From: Vibrio marinisediminis
GTDB lineage: Bacteria; Pseudomonadota; Gammaproteobacteria; Enterobacterales; Vibrionaceae
Direction: 5' to 3'
DNA length: 64,000 bases
Assembly: GCF_014050145.1 (NCBI RefSeq)
Contig: NZ_JACFYF010000002.1
Coordinates: forward strand, 372,001 to 436,000
Shown here: one piece after another, positions 29,644-39,765 of the stretch
How the letters are laid out: each line of letters starts with the position of its first letter
How positions within the stretch are numbered: position 1 is the first letter of the stretch
Program-made: the position numbers and the translations under genes
The notes under the pieces: model-generated
What the model saw: only the letters and a program-made list of their open reading frames with translations
The model's database searches: none
Told to the model about the DNA's origin: nothing

Positions 29644-29916
29644 TTAGTTACAAGCGTCTTTTAGCGCTTTACCCGCTTTGAACGAAGGTACTTTAGCTTC
29701 AGCGATTTGGATTTCTTCGCCAGTCTTAGGGTTACGACCTGTGCGTGCTGCACGAGTACGTACACTGAAAGTACCGAAGCCAACAAGTGCAACTTGGTCG
29801 CCAGACTGTAGAGTGTCGCTTACTGCTTCAATGAATGCGTCTAGTGCACGACCAGCTGCTGCTTTAGATAGTTCTGAATTTTCAGCGATTGTTTCTACTA
29901 ATTGAGTTTTATTCAC
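29644..29916 (-). CDS. hupB: DNA-binding protein HU-beta
   Basis: A histone-like nucleoid protein of 90 residues that binds and bends DNA without sequence preference. It reads [69 protein letters not shown], with the intercalating proline in GRNPKTG. The start codon is GTG, with GGGGA just upstream. It follows lon across a terminator and has its own terminator, so it can be made in large amounts on its own. Confidence 0.97.
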   Translation of the reverse strand: MNKTQLVETIAENSELSKAAAGRALDAFIEAVSDTLQSGDQVALVGFGTFSVRTRAARTGRNPKTGEEIQIAEAKVPSFKAGKALKDACN

Positions 29917-30042
29917 GGTGATTCCCCTTTAACGTCGCCTGTTATTATTTTGTGAGACGACTTATCGTTCCATTTCAATTTCAAATTCAGCTTCAGCCCT
30001 TATCTAGCAAGGGTTTAGGCTACAGAGGCTAAAGTTAGCGTC

Positions 30043-30081
30043 CAAAAAAAACGCTGACAAGCATTTTTCTGCTTATCAGCG
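30043..30081 (-). terminator. Terminator of lon
   Basis: CGCTGACAAGCA (30052-30063) and TGCTTATCAGCG (30070-30081) form a 12-bp stem with one mismatch. On the minus strand it is followed by eight Ts. Confidence 0.85.
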
Positions 30082-30111
30082 CAATCTTTTACTTATTTTT
30101 GCTGCACATCA

Positions 30112-32463
30112 CTATTTTTCTACAGCAAACTCGACACCTGATGGGTCTCTTTCTAGTGCAACGGTCAGAACCTCATCGATCCACTGAACCGGAATAACCT
30201 TCAAGTCTGCGATCACGTTCTCAGGAATCTCTTCCAAGTCACGTTCATTGTCTTTAGGAATCAATACTGTTTTGATGCCACCACGATGGGCTGCCAACAG
30301 TTTTTCCTTCAAGCCGCCGATAGGTAAAACTTCACCACGAAGGGTAATTTCACCTGTCATCGCCACTTCAGCTTTTACCGGGTTACCGGTTAAGCTCGAT
30401 ACCAATGCAGTACACATTGCGATACCCGCACTTGGACCATCTTTTGGTGTTGCACCTTCAGGAACGTGGACATGAATATCGCGCTTTTCATAGAAGTCAG
30501 GGTTAATGCCCAACTTCTCAGCACGAGTTCGTACTACTGTCATCGCCGCCTGAATCGATTCTTGCATCACATCGCCAAGAGAACCGGTTTGGATAAGTTT
30601 ACCTTTACCCAACATCGACTCCGTCTCGATCGTCAGTAGGTCGCCACCCACTTCCGTCCAAGCAAGACCCGTTACTTGACCGATACGGTTGCGATCATCC
30701 GCTTTACCGTAGTCAAAACGTTGAACACCCAAGTACTCTTTTAGGTTGTCCATCGAAATGGTTTCTTGCTTGATATCTTTGTTAAGCAGAATGTTTTTCA
30801 CTGCTTTACGACAGATCTTCGAAATCTCGCGCTCTAAACTACGTACACCTGCTTCACGCGTGTAGTAACGAATGATGCCAATAATTGCTGAGTCTTCAAT
30901 TAAGATCTCATTTGGCTTCAAACCGTTACGCTTCACTTGCTTCTCTACAAGGTGACGCTTGGCAATATTAAGTTTTTCGTCTTCGGTGTAACCCGATAGG
31001 CGAATCACTTCCATACGGTCTAGTAGTGGACCTGGAATATTCATCGAGTTTGACGTAGCAACAAACATGACGTCTGACAGATCGTAATCTACTTCTAGGT
31101 AGTGATCGTTAAACGCATTGTTTTGTTCAGGGTCTAATACCTCAAGCAGTGCCGATGATGGGTCACCACGCATATCTGATGACATCTTATCGATTTCATC
31201 CAATAGGAATAGTGGGTTTTTCACACCAACTTTCGACATCTTTTGAATAAGTTTGCCAGGCATTGAACCGATGTAGGTACGACGGTGACCTCGAATCTCA
31301 GCTTCGTCACGTACGCCACCGAGCGCCATACGTGTGTATTGACGACCCGTTGCAGTTGCAATTGAGCGACCAAGCGAGGTTTTACCCACACCAGGAGGAC
31401 CAACAAGACAAAGAATCGGACCTTTCAGCTTATTGATACGGTTTTGCACCGCTAAATACTCAAGGATACGTTCTTTAACGCGCTCTAGACCGTAATGGTC
31501 TTCGTTAAGGATTTCTTCAGCTTTCGCTAAGTTCTTCTTAACTTTAGTACGCTTGCTCCAAGGCACGCCAAGCATCCAATCAATGTAACCACGCACTACG
31601 GTTGCTTCCGCAGACATTGGCGACATCATCTTCAGTTTCTGTAGCTCTTGTTCGGTTTTCTCACGCGCTTCTTGCGGCATTTTTGAATCGATGATTTTTT
31701 GCTTTAATGCTTCAAATTCATCAACGCCATCTTCACCTTCGCCAAGTTCTTTCTGAATCGCTTTCATTTGCTCATTCAGATAGTACTCACGTTGAGATTT
31801 TTCCATCTGCTTTTTAACGCGAGTGCGAATACGCTTTTCAACTTGTAGGATGTCGATTTCAGATTCCATTTGTCCCATTAGGAACTCTAGGCGCTCTGCA
31901 ACATCTAAAATTTCGAGTACTTTTTGCTTATCAACTAGCTTAAGAGGCATATGCGCCGCAATGGTATCCGCCAAGCGAGCCGCTTCATCGATGCCATTGA
32001 GTGACGTTAGCACTTCAGGTGGAATCTTATTATTTAGTTTGATAAAGCCTTCAAACTGGTTAATTGCACTGCGTACAATCACCTCTTGCTCACGCTCATC
32101 TAATTCATTAGTAATTAGATATTCTGCATCAGCAACAAAGAATTCATTCTCAATAAACTCATGAATTTTGGCACGTTGTTGACCTTCAACTAGCACTTTA
32201 ACTGTGCCGTCTGGCAGCTTCAGTAATTGCAGGATAGTCGCAACTGTACCAACTTCGAATAAGTCTTCTTTTGCTGGGTCGTCAGTTTCAGCTTCTTTCT
32301 GGGCAACCAACAGCACTTGCTTATTGGCATCCATTGCTGCCTCTAGACAAGCAATCGACTTTTCACGACCAACAAACAGTGGAATTACCATGTGCGGGTA
32401 AACTACTACGTCTCGTAGAGGTAGTACTGGGATCTCGATACGTTCGGAACGTTCCAAGTTCAT
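30112..32463 (-). CDS. lon: ATP-dependent protease Lon
   Basis: Degrades misfolded and regulatory proteins in the cytoplasm. From ATG 32463 the protein has 783 residues (E. coli 784). It contains the N-terminal substrate domain (to about 310), an AAA+ domain with GPPGVGKTSLG at about residue 356 and FLLDEIDKM, and the C-terminal Ser-Lys protease domain (DGPSAGIAM with the active serine near 678, and the lysine in GGLKEKLLAAHRGG). The frame is open 93 bases further upstream, but the family start is MNLERSERIEIP. A heat-shock type promoter lies upstream. Confidence 0.98.
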   Translation of the reverse strand: MNLERSERIEIPVLPLRDVVVYPHMVIPLFVGREKSIACLEAAMDANKQVLLVAQKEAETDDPAKEDLFEVGTVATILQLLKLPDGTVKVLVEGQQRAKIHEFIENEFFVADAEYLITNELDEREQEVIVRSAINQFEGFIKLNNKIPPEVLTSLNGIDEAARLADTIAAHMPLKLVDKQKVLEILDVAERLEFLMGQMESEIDILQVEKRIRTRVKKQMEKSQREYYLNEQMKAIQKELGEGEDGVDEFEALKQKIIDSKMPQEAREKTEQELQKLKMMSPMSAEATVVRGYIDWMLGVPWSKRTKVKKNLAKAEEILNEDHYGLERVKERILEYLAVQNRINKLKGPILCLVGPPGVGKTSLGRSIATATGRQYTRMALGGVRDEAEIRGHRRTYIGSMPGKLIQKMSKVGVKNPLFLLDEIDKMSSDMRGDPSSALLEVLDPEQNNAFNDHYLEVDYDLSDVMFVATSNSMNIPGPLLDRMEVIRLSGYTEDEKLNIAKRHLVEKQVKRNGLKPNEILIEDSAIIGIIRYYTREAGVRSLEREISKICRKAVKNILLNKDIKQETISMDNLKEYLGVQRFDYGKADDRNRIGQVTGLAWTEVGGDLLTIETESMLGKGKLIQTGSLGDVMQESIQAAMTVVRTRAEKLGINPDFYEKRDIHVHVPEGATPKDGPSAGIAMCTALVSSLTGNPVKAEVAMTGEITLRGEVLPIGGLKEKLLAAHRGGIKTVLIPKDNERDLEEIPENVIADLKVIPVQWIDEVLTVALERDPSGVEFAVEK

Positions 32464-32500
32464 ATTATTCTCTCTTCCGCTTAGTCTTATGTTGCAGTAT

Positions 32501-32525
32501 ATGGGGGCTAATTGGTTGGAATCAA
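32501..32525 (-). promoter_or_regulatory. Possible sigma-32 promoter of lon
   Basis: On the minus strand TTGATT (32525-32520), 13 bases, then CCCCAT followed by AT. The consensus is CTTGAAA, 13-17 bases, CCCCATNT. It lies 38 bases before the lon ATG and after the clpX terminator. The -10 part fits well and the -35 only partly. Confidence 0.5.
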
Positions 32526-32534
32526 TGGAGGAAT

Positions 32535-32566
32535 AAAAAAAAGGAGGATTTATCATCCTCCTTTTT
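32535..32566 (-). terminator. Terminator of clpX
   Basis: AAGGAGGAT (32541-32549) pairs with ATCCTCCTT (32555-32563), flanked by eight As and five Ts. On the minus strand a long T-run follows. Confidence 0.9.
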
Positions 32567-32589
32567 AATAACTTAACCCTAACGGCAAA

Positions 32590-33873
32590 TTATGATTCAG
32601 CGCCCGCAGCTTGATTGTCTGAATTGCTGTAAATCAACAGCGGTTCAGATTCACCATTAATCACTGATTCATCAATAACAACTTTGCTTACGTTGTCCAT
32701 TGATGGCAGTTCATACATAGTCTCAAGTAGCACAGCTTCAAGAATTGAACGTAGACCACGAGCACCTGTTTTACGATCCATTGCTTTTTTAGCAATCGCT
32801 CGTAGTGCATCTTCGCGGAATTCAAGTTCAGAATCTTCTAGTTCAAATAGTGCTGCATATTGCTTAGTAAGCGCATTCTTTGGCTCACACAAAATTTGAA
32901 CAAGTGCTTCTTCATCCAATTCAGTCAGTGTTGTCGTCACAGGTAGACGACCGATGAATTCTGGAATCAGACCGTATTTCACCAAATCTTCTGGCTCAAC
33001 TTGAGTGAACAACTCACCAATGGTCTTGTTCTCGTCTTTTGAGCGCACTTCTGCACCAAAGCCGATACCCGCACCGGTAGCAACACGTTGATCAATCACT
33101 TTATCTAGGCCGGCAAACGCACCGCCACAGATAAATAGGATCTTCGATGTGTCTACTTGCAGGAACTCTTGTTGAGGGTGCTTACGACCACCTTGCGGAG
33201 GAACAGAAGCAACCGTACCTTCGATCAGCTTCAATAGCGCTTGCTGTACACCTTCACCCGAGACGTCACGAGTGATTGATGGGTTTTCTGCCTTACGTGA
33301 AATCTTGTCAATTTCATCGATGTAGACAATACCACGTTCAGCTTTAGCTACGTCGTAATCACATTTCTGGAGTAGTTTTTGGATGATATTTTCAACGTCT
33401 TCGCCAACGTAACCTGCTTCAGTCAGGGTCGTCGCGTCTGCCATTGTAAATGGTACATCCAAGAAACGAGCTAACGTCTCAGCCAGTAAAGTCTTACCAC
33501 TACCGGTTGGACCGATAAGTAGGATATTACTCTTACCTAGCTCAACACCTTCGCTCGTTGTATCACCGTTGCGTAAACGCTTGTAGTGGTTGTAAACGGC
33601 TACGGCTAGCACTTTTTTAGCGTAATCTTGTCCAATCACATAATCATCAAGGTGTTCACGAATCTCGCGTGGCGTAGGCAACGCTTCAGATTGTTTTTTC
33701 GGAAGCACATCTTTGATTTCTTCACGAATAATGTCGTTACAAAGATCGACACATTCGTCACAAATGTAGACTGACGGACCGGCGATTAGCTTGCGAACTT
33801 CGTGCTGGCTCTTACCGCAGAAAGAGCAGTAAAGCAGCTTACTACTACCACTCTCTTTGCCTTTATCTGTCAT
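32590..33873 (-). CDS. clpX: ATP-dependent Clp protease ATP-binding subunit ClpX
   Basis: An AAA+ unfoldase that feeds tagged proteins (for example SsrA-tagged ones) to ClpP. The 427 residues have an N-terminal zinc domain (C16, C19, C38, C41), Walker A GPTGSGKT at 121-128, and Walker [11 protein letters not shown]. The ClpP-docking loop contains IGF ([10 protein letters not shown]), and the pore loop GYVG is present. AGAGG lies 7 bases before the ATG. It follows clpP across a 123-base gap rich in inverted repeats. Confidence 0.98.
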   Translation of the reverse strand: MTDKGKESGSSKLLYCSFCGKSQHEVRKLIAGPSVYICDECVDLCNDIIREEIKDVLPKKQSEALPTPREIREHLDDYVIGQDYAKKVLAVAVYNHYKRLRNGDTTSEGVELGKSNILLIGPTGSGKTLLAETLARFLDVPFTMADATTLTEAGYVGEDVENIIQKLLQKCDYDVAKAERGIVYIDEIDKISRKAENPSITRDVSGEGVQQALLKLIEGTVASVPPQGGRKHPQQEFLQVDTSKILFICGGAFAGLDKVIDQRVATGAGIGFGAEVRSKDENKTIGELFTQVEPEDLVKYGLIPEFIGRLPVTTTLTELDEEALVQILCEPKNALTKQYAALFELEDSELEFREDALRAIAKKAMDRKTGARGLRSILEAVLLETMYELPSMDNVSKVVIDESVINGESEPLLIYSNSDNQAAGAES

Positions 33874-33902
33874 TCGCTAACCTCTTAGCCTTAAATCTAT
33901 AC

Positions 33903-33988
33903 GTTTTGAGTGTATATCAATTTAGGGCAAATTGCCCCCGCGAATTGAGTGAAACATCATCTCAATTCGGCTGAATAACACTCAAAAC
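33903..33988 (-). repeat. Nested inverted repeats in the clpP-clpX gap (three-way junction)
   Basis: Outer arms GTTTTGAGTGT (33903-33913) and ACACTCAAAAC (33978-33988) are perfect over 11 bp. They enclose two hairpins: GGGCAAATTGCCC (33925-33937), and CGAATTGAG (33941-33949) with CTCAATTCG (33961-33969). No U-tract follows, so this is not a plain terminator. Confidence 0.6.
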
Positions 33989-33996
33989 CTGTTCTA

Positions 33997-34611
33997 TTAA
34001 CCGCGATGGGTTAACACTTGGTCGATGATACCGTATTCCGCCGCTTGTGCAGCTGACATGAAGTTATCACGATCGGTATCACGCTCAAGAACTTCAAGCG
34101 GTTGACCAGTATGCTCAGCAAGCAATGTGTTCAACTTCTCTTTGATAGACAAGATTTCTTGCGCATGAATCTGAATATCAGACGCTTGACCTTGGAAACC
34201 ACCTAAAGGCTGGTGAATCATTACTCGTGAGTTTGGCAGCGCAAAGCGCTTACCTGGTGCACCACCAGCAAGCAGGAATGCACCCATTGAACATGCTTGA
34301 CCAGTACATAGCGTGCTCACGTTAGGCTTAATGAACTGCATGGTATCGTAGATAGCCATACCAGCCGTTACACTGCCGCCCGGAGAGTTAATGTATAGGT
34401 AAATGTCTTTGTCTGGGTTTTCTGACTCAAGGAAAAGCAACTGGGCAACAACAAGATTCGCCATATTGTCTTCAACTTGACCCGTCAAGAAGATGATGCG
34501 TTCTTTCAGCAAGCGTGAATAAATATCGTAAGAACGTTCACCACGGGAAGTTTGTTCAACCACCATTGGCACAAGTGCGTTCATGATAGTATTTTGTTCT
34601 TGGTAGCTCAT
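33997..34611 (-). CDS. clpP: ATP-dependent Clp protease proteolytic subunit ClpP
   Basis: A tetradecameric serine protease that works with ClpX or ClpA. The 204 residues carry the triad: serine 108 in [11 protein letters not shown], histidine 133 in MIHQPLGG, and aspartate 182 in [10 protein letters not shown]. The N-terminus ([44 protein letters not shown]) includes a short propeptide by family knowledge. AGGGA precedes the ATG. It lies between tig and clpX; no terminator is seen after tig, so tig-clpP readthrough is possible. Confidence 0.98.
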   Translation of the reverse strand: MSYQEQNTIMNALVPMVVEQTSRGERSYDIYSRLLKERIIFLTGQVEDNMANLVVAQLLFLESENPDKDIYLYINSPGGSVTAGMAIYDTMQFIKPNVSTLCTGQACSMGAFLLAGGAPGKRFALPNSRVMIHQPLGGFQGQASDIQIHAQEILSIKEKLNTLLAEHTGQPLEVLERDTDRDNFMSAAQAAEYGIIDQVLTHRG

Positions 34612-34717
34612 ATTCTGATGTCCCTAAAATAAATGGCCCGGATGATGAATATCATACGGACCATTGTTAGCAGAATAGTTAACGTCTAGTCAACTTTTCT
34701 ACGCAAGATCTTGCTTA

Positions 34718-36016
34718 TTAAGCAGGTTGGTTCATTAGCTCGCTGAAACCAACTTCTTTTTCAGAAACTTGAGCTTTAGCCAAGATTGCATCAATTGCTT
34801 GTTCTTCTAGAGCAATGTTGCGCACGTTGTTCATCATTTGCTCGTTTTGCTCGTAGTAAGCAACAACTTCAGCTGGATCTTCGTAAGCAGTCGCCATCTC
34901 TGTGATTAGAGACTTAACTTTCTCGTCGTCAGCTTTTAGTTCTTCAGCTTTGATCACTTCACCTAGAAGAAGACCAACAACTACGCGGCGTTTAGCTTGC
35001 TCTTCGAATAGCTCACGTGGAAGCTGAGCTGCAGCTTCTGGGTTGCCACCGAAACGTTGAGCTGCTTGTTGACGAAGAACGTTGATTTCTTGGTCAATTA
35101 GCGCTGCTGGTACGTCAGTGTCGTTTTCTTTAACTAGACCGTCGATAGCTTGCTCTTTGATGCGGTTCTTAACAGCTTGCTTAAGCTCACGTTCCATGTT
35201 TTTGCGAACTTCAGCTTTAAGTGCTTCAACACCACCTTCAACAACACCGAATTTAGCAACGAACTCGTCGCTTAGTTCTGGAAGTTCACGCGCTTCAACT
35301 TTGTTTACTTTGATTGCAAACTTAGCTGCTTTACCTTTTAGGTTTTCAGCGTGGTAATCTTCTGGGAAAGTCACGTCGATTTCGAATTCCATACCAGCAG
35401 TCTTACCTGCGATACCGTCTTCAAAACCAGGGATCATGCGACCAGCACCCATTTCTAGTGGGAAGTTCTCAGCTTTACCGCCTTCGAATTCTTCACCGTC
35501 GATAGAACCAACGAAGTCGATAGTTGCGCGCTTGCCTTCTTCTGCAGCTTCTGCAACTTCAGCCCAAGTCGCTTGTTGCTTACGTAGAGTTTCAATCATC
35601 TCTTCAACGTCAGCGTCTTTAACTTCTGCTTGTGGCTTTTCTACAACGATGCTCTCAAGACCTTTAAGTTCGATCTCTGGGTACACTTCGAAAGAAGCTG
35701 TGAATACTAGATCTTCACCTTCTTTAGTCGTTACTGGAGCGAAAGTAGGTGCGCCTGCTGGGTTGATTTTTTCTTTAACGATCGCTTCGATGAAGTGACG
35801 TTGCATAACTTCACCCATCACGTCTTGACGTACTGCTTGACCGTACATCTGCGCAACCATTTTTAGAGGCACTTTGCCTTTACGGAAACCATCGAAACGA
35901 CGGTTTTTTGCGATGTTGCGTAGTTCCGCTGTAACTGCATCTTCGATGTTTGCAGCTGGAACAGTAATGTTTAGACGGCGCTCTAGGCCTTCTAGCGTTT
36001 CAACAGTAACTTGCAT
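34718..36016 (-). CDS. tig: Trigger factor (ribosome-bound folding chaperone)
   Basis: Binds ribosomal protein L23 at the exit tunnel and shields new chains. The 432 residues equal the E. coli length. The N-terminal ribosome-binding domain carries the signature FRKGKVP (about residues 44-50). The FKBP-type PPIase domain is at about 150-245, and the helical C-terminal arms follow. GAGG lies 10 bases before the ATG, longer than usual. A likely promoter lies about 210 bases upstream, so the leader is long and structured. Confidence 0.98.
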   Translation of the reverse strand: MQVTVETLEGLERRLNITVPAANIEDAVTAELRNIAKNRRFDGFRKGKVPLKMVAQMYGQAVRQDVMGEVMQRHFIEAIVKEKINPAGAPTFAPVTTKEGEDLVFTASFEVYPEIELKGLESIVVEKPQAEVKDADVEEMIETLRKQQATWAEVAEAAEEGKRATIDFVGSIDGEEFEGGKAENFPLEMGAGRMIPGFEDGIAGKTAGMEFEIDVTFPEDYHAENLKGKAAKFAIKVNKVEARELPELSDEFVAKFGVVEGGVEALKAEVRKNMERELKQAVKNRIKEQAIDGLVKENDTDVPAALIDQEINVLRQQAAQRFGGNPEAAAQLPRELFEEQAKRRVVVGLLLGEVIKAEELKADDEKVKSLITEMATAYEDPAEVVAYYEQNEQMMNNVRNIALEEQAIDAILAKAQVSEKEVGFSELMNQPA

Positions 36017-36037
36017 TATTCATTAACCTCAATACTG

Positions 36038-36085
36038 GCTCAGCCACGCTGAGCGTATGAGTTACCTAAGCTTCGCTTGGTAACT
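36038..36085 (-). repeat. Two hairpins in the tig leader
   Basis: GCTCAGC-CAC-GCTGAGC (36038-36054) is a 7-bp stem. AGTTACC-T-AAGC (36060-36071) and GCTTGGTAACT (36075-36085) form an 11-bp stem with one bulge and a 3-base loop. Both lie 22 to 69 bases before the tig ATG on the minus-strand transcript. Confidence 0.55.
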
Positions 36086-36227
36086 GCATCCTTGTTTGTA
36101 CTCTAAGAGCACCTATTTGATTTCGAGCATCGGCAGCACACAAAAGGGCGACCGAACTAATTAGCGATATCTTTTGTTTTAGCTAAAGGTATCTCCGATT
36201 AGTCTCAGGATATAGATTTAGAGCAGC

Positions 36228-36256
36228 ATTCTAACGACGTTGACAATGGCTGTCGA
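36228..36256 (-). promoter_or_regulatory. Sigma-70 promoter of tig
   Basis: On the minus strand TCGACA (36256-36251), a 17-base spacer, and TAGAAT (36233-36228): five of six bases match in each box. Transcription would start near 36221, giving a leader of about 205 bases. Confidence 0.6.
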
Positions 36257-36456
36257 GCCGAACCCCTGCTTACATCTACGAATATCCTAAATTCTCAGTT
36301 AACTGCTCCATATTTAATCTATAAAACCGCTAACCGTGTCAGAAATGGGGACATTAATGCGTTTTTCAAGAGAAACTAGCGTTTTTTTTAATTCAAGTGA
36401 TAAAAGGAGATCTAAGTCCGGTTTTACCGCCCAATTTAACAACCTCCCACAACACC

Positions 36457-36484
36457 TTGATAACAAAAAACGATAGGCTAAAGT
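36457..36484 (+). promoter_or_regulatory. Possible promoter of dctBD
   Basis: TTGATA (36457-36462), 16 bases, and TAAAGT (36479-36484), about 26 bases before the dctB ATG. The match is moderate. Confidence 0.35.
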
Positions 36485-36509
36485 ATTGGCTTATTCACAA
36501 GGATTTGGC

Positions 36510-38291
36510 ATGCTTTTCAACCGACGCACCCAACTGTATTTGCTGGTGTTGTTTTTGCTTTGCGCAATTCTTGGTGGGCGCTGGGTTTGGAACAGCAACT
36601 ATTCTAACCAACTGGAATTACATCAGTCACAGTTAGATCGGTTTGCCAGTCACATATCAACCAAGCTCGATAAGTACGCCCATTTACCGCAACTCCTAGC
36701 GCAAGATAAACAGATCATTTCTGCGGTTTTAAACCCCAACAATTCAGCCCAAATCGATATCACCAACCGCTATCTTGAAAATGTAAATCAAGTGATCGAA
36801 GCATCTGACAGCTACCTTCTCGATGCGCAAGGCACCACGCTTGCCGCGAGTAATTGGAATATTTCGCGTAGCTTTGTAGGGCGAAACTTCTCATGGCGCC
36901 CCTATTTCTCACAAGCTATCCAAGGTGAAGCAAGCCAATATTTTGCATTGGGCTCAACCTCAGGGCAACGAGGTTACTATTACAGCTACCCCGTGGTGTA
37001 TGCCGCTGAAATTATTGGTGTCATTGTCATTAAAATGGATTTATCAGCGATAGAAGGTAACTGGCAAAGCGAGCGAAATTTCTTTGTCGCCACAGATGAA
37101 AACAACATTATTTTTATGTCGAGCAATCAGAAATGGTTATTCCATAGTTTGGTCGACTTAACACCCAAGGCAAAAGAGCGCGTTCTGCTCAGTCGACAAT
37201 ACCTTGATACGGATATTCGCTCATTGGGTTTGCTCGGCAACTTAGAGTTAAAACAGACTGAATTAAGTAATTTACGTAAAGGGGGCGGTCAGGGAGATTT
37301 CATCGTCACTTCACGTACCTTCCCTGACCTTAAACTCACCATTCGCGTACTGACACCAAAGCATACCATCCTCTGGTCGACCCTCAGTTTTTTACTGGTG
37401 TTAACTTTGCTTTTTGCCGTGGCTTTTCTCTCCATTCAACTGGCTCATCAAAAACAGATCAAACAAAGGCAATTTGAGCAATTACAACTAGAAGCGAAAC
37501 AAAAATTAGAGTTTCTGGTGATGGAAAGAACCGCAGAATTGCACGCTGAGATCCACGAACGCAGTAAAACAGAACAAGCGCTACGGCAAACGCAAAATGA
37601 GCTCATTCAAGCAGCAAAATTGGCGGTACTTGGGCAAATGTCCGCCAGCATTAGCCATGAACTCAACAACCCATTAGCGGCCATTCGTAGCTTTGCTGAC
37701 AACGGCAGGCGTTTTCTAGCGAAAGAGCAACACGAGCGGGTGGATGAGAATTTGGCACGTATCTCTGCACTTACTGTAAGAATGGCAAAAATCAGTGAAC
37801 AGCTTAAGTCGTTTACTCGCAAATCAGACAGCCAAGAGAAGCAGTATTTAGCATTAACACCCATGATTACGGCGGCAAAAGAGCTGATTGCACCACAGCT
37901 CAAATCTCAGCAGACCGAACTGGAATTAACTCTAGAAGCCGAGCCTATCAAAGTTCAAGTAAACCCAATTCAACTTGAACAGGTACTAGTAAACTTAATG
38001 AGTAACGCCATTCATGCTGTCGCCGATTGTTCTTATCGTCGCATTGTACTGTCTGTTGAACTACACAATCAGCACGTTTTGATTCACATTGATGACAGTG
38101 GCGAAGGCATTAGCGTTGAAAATCGCGACAAACTTTTCGAGCCCTTCTATACCACTAAGAAGAATGGACTTGGATTAGGGCTATCTATTTCACAACAAAT
38201 TCTCCAAGCAATGAATGGAGAATTGACCACGAGTGACTCCCCGCTAGGAGGCGCTCGATTTACGATCACCTTGCCGTTGAAGGATGAGTAA
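36510..38291 (+). CDS. dctB: C4-dicarboxylate sensor histidine kinase DctB
   Basis: Senses succinate, fumarate or malate outside the cytoplasm and phosphorylates DctD. From ATG 36510 the protein has 593 residues. There are two membrane helices (about 7-25 and 288-312) around a double-PDC periplasmic sensor. A coiled linker, the HisKA box (SISHELNNPLAAIRSF, histidine near 383) and a HATPase domain (NLMSNAIHAV, DSGEGIS, GLGLGLSIS) follow. AAGGA stands 7 bases before this ATG, which is why I prefer it to a TTG 24 bases upstream. The stop overlaps the dctD start (TAATG). Confidence 0.93.
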   Translation: MLFNRRTQLYLLVLFLLCAILGGRWVWNSNYSNQLELHQSQLDRFASHISTKLDKYAHLPQLLAQDKQIISAVLNPNNSAQIDITNRYLENVNQVIEASDSYLLDAQGTTLAASNWNISRSFVGRNFSWRPYFSQAIQGEASQYFALGSTSGQRGYYYSYPVVYAAEIIGVIVIKMDLSAIEGNWQSERNFFVATDENNIIFMSSNQKWLFHSLVDLTPKAKERVLLSRQYLDTDIRSLGLLGNLELKQTELSNLRKGGGQGDFIVTSRTFPDLKLTIRVLTPKHTILWSTLSFLLVLTLLFAVAFLSIQLAHQKQIKQRQFEQLQLEAKQKLEFLVMERTAELHAEIHERSKTEQALRQTQNELIQAAKLAVLGQMSASISHELNNPLAAIRSFADNGRRFLAKEQHERVDENLARISALTVRMAKISEQLKSFTRKSDSQEKQYLALTPMITAAKELIAPQLKSQQTELELTLEAEPIKVQVNPIQLEQVLVNLMSNAIHAVADCSYRRIVLSVELHNQHVLIHIDDSGEGISVENRDKLFEPFYTTKKNGLGLGLSISQQILQAMNGELTTSDSPLGGARFTITLPLKDE

Positions 38292-39634
38292 TGGAAGACG
38301 TTTTCTTTATTGATGACGAATGCGATATTCGTATCGCAATTGAGCAAAGTTTTGAACTAGAAGATATTTCTGCACGTTTTTTTGCTGATGCCGAACAAGC
38401 GCTACTGGCGATAAAAGACTGTGGACTACCGAAGGCTATTATTACCGATATTTGCTTACCGGGGTTATCCGGAGAAAACCTACTCAATAGCGTATTGCGC
38501 CAAGACCCTGACATTCCGGTGATCTTAATTACCGGTCATGGTGATATTGAAATGGCGGTGAGCGCATTAAGAAATGGCGCATATGACTTTATTGAAAAGC
38601 CATTTGCTATCGATAGGCTGATCGACACCACACGCCGAGCGATTGAAAAACATAACCTCACTCTTGAGAACCAAGCGCTGAAACGAAGCCTGAAAGCGAG
38701 CCAAACATTAGGCCCTCGAATCATTGGACAAAACGCATCGATTGAAACCCTGCGCGACACCATAACTCATATCGCAGACACCAATGCCGACATTCTATTA
38801 TTTGGTGAAACTGGCACGGGTAAAGAACTTGTTGCGCGCTCTATTCACGAGCAAAGCTCGCGACGCGAAAACAATTTTGTTGCAATCAACTGTGGCGCAG
38901 TGCCTGAAAACCTGATTGAAAGTGAGTTATATGGGCACGAAAAAGGGGCATTCACTGGTGCAGACAGCAAGCGTATTGGTAAATTTGAACATGCGCATGG
39001 TGGTACGTTATTTCTCGATGAGATCGAATCGATGCCAATGCAGGCTCAAATCCGTTTGCTACGCGTCCTACAAGAACGCGTCATTGAACGAGTGGGCTCA
39101 AACTCATTGATCCCGATTGATATCCGTGTGATAGCCGCAACAAAAGCCGATCTTAAACAAGCCTCGACCCAAGGCGACTTTAGGCAAGATCTCTACTATC
39201 GACTCAATGTCGTCACGCTGGATTTACCCCCTCTCAGATTGAGAAAAGAAGATATCCCTGCCCTCTTTCATCACTTTTTGTTGGTTGCGGCGGCGCGATA
39301 CGGTAAGGATGCCGCCTCGATACCTAACGCTGACTTACAAACATTGCTGGGTCACGATTGGCCCGGCAACGTGCGAGAACTACGTAACTGTGCAGAGCGG
39401 TTTGTTCTGCTTGGTAAATTGGGCGAGTTTTCATCAGATAGTTCGGACAATAGCTCGCTCCCCCTTTCTGAACAGGTTGCTGATTTCGAGAGAATGATCA
39501 TCGAGCAGGCGCTAACCTCAAACGAAGGGCGAATAAACGAAACCATGCACCAACTACAAGTCGCGCGGAAAACTCTCTATGACAAAATGCAAAAATATGG
39601 CTTAGATAAACGTGACTACAAAGATGAGAACTAG
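38291..39634 (+). CDS. dctD: C4-dicarboxylate response regulator DctD (sigma-54 activator)
   Basis: An NtrC-type activator that opens sigma-54 promoters of C4-dicarboxylate uptake genes. The 447 residues contain a receiver domain (phospho-acceptor aspartate near 53 in IITDICLPG), an AAA+ domain with Walker A GETGTGKE at 172-179, and the sigma-54 contact loop GAFTGAD at 219-225. A Fis-type helix-turn-helix ends the protein ([24 protein letters not shown]). It is co-translated with dctB. The target is probably the dctPQM promoter 5 kb away. Confidence 0.95.
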   Translation: MEDVFFIDDECDIRIAIEQSFELEDISARFFADAEQALLAIKDCGLPKAIITDICLPGLSGENLLNSVLRQDPDIPVILITGHGDIEMAVSALRNGAYDFIEKPFAIDRLIDTTRRAIEKHNLTLENQALKRSLKASQTLGPRIIGQNASIETLRDTITHIADTNADILLFGETGTGKELVARSIHEQSSRRENNFVAINCGAVPENLIESELYGHEKGAFTGADSKRIGKFEHAHGGTLFLDEIESMPMQAQIRLLRVLQERVIERVGSNSLIPIDIRVIAATKADLKQASTQGDFRQDLYYRLNVVTLDLPPLRLRKEDIPALFHHFLLVAAARYGKDAASIPNADLQTLLGHDWPGNVRELRNCAERFVLLGKLGEFSSDSSDNSSLPLSEQVADFERMIIEQALTSNEGRINETMHQLQVARKTLYDKMQKYGLDKRDYKDEN

Positions 39635-39688
39635 CCTAATTTAAAACACATTCGCAATTTAAATGCGCCTTAGTTTGGTTATAAACAA

Positions 39689-39736
39689 AACCTATTAGGT
39701 TCCATCTTTTTTGGCATTCTCCCTATTAGCTTCCAT
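39689..39736. repeat. Direct repeats and palindrome before the small gene
   Basis: CCTATTAGGTTCCAT (39691-39705) recurs with one change at 39722-39736, 31 bases apart, or three helical turns. The first copy is part of the perfect palindrome AACCTA-T-TAGGTT (39689-39701). A -35-like TTGGCA (39711-39716) lies between them, so they look like regulator sites. Confidence 0.5.
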
Positions 39737-39765
39737 ACTGATATTAATAGTAATAGGAGCAGCCA

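Larger units (their letters stand above)
36017..36509. other. Divergent intergenic region between tig and dctB
   Basis: About 490 bases without a credible gene. It holds the tig leader with hairpins, a tig promoter at 36228-36256, and a possible dctB promoter at 36457-36484. A GTG-initiated reading frame from 36397 overlaps dctB and is not convincing. Confidence 0.5.

Noticed and set aside
31823-32164. 113-codon plus-strand ORF opposite lon
   Set aside because: A serine/arginine-rich antisense frame typical of the shadow of a highly biased gene.
34703-34714. GCAAGATCTTGC palindrome after tig as terminator
   Set aside because: The arms leave almost no loop and no T-run follows on the minus strand.
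36397-36509. GTG-initiated frame with GGAG nearby, before dctB
   Set aside because: It runs into dctB in another frame, shows no family features, and the region is better explained as promoter DNA.
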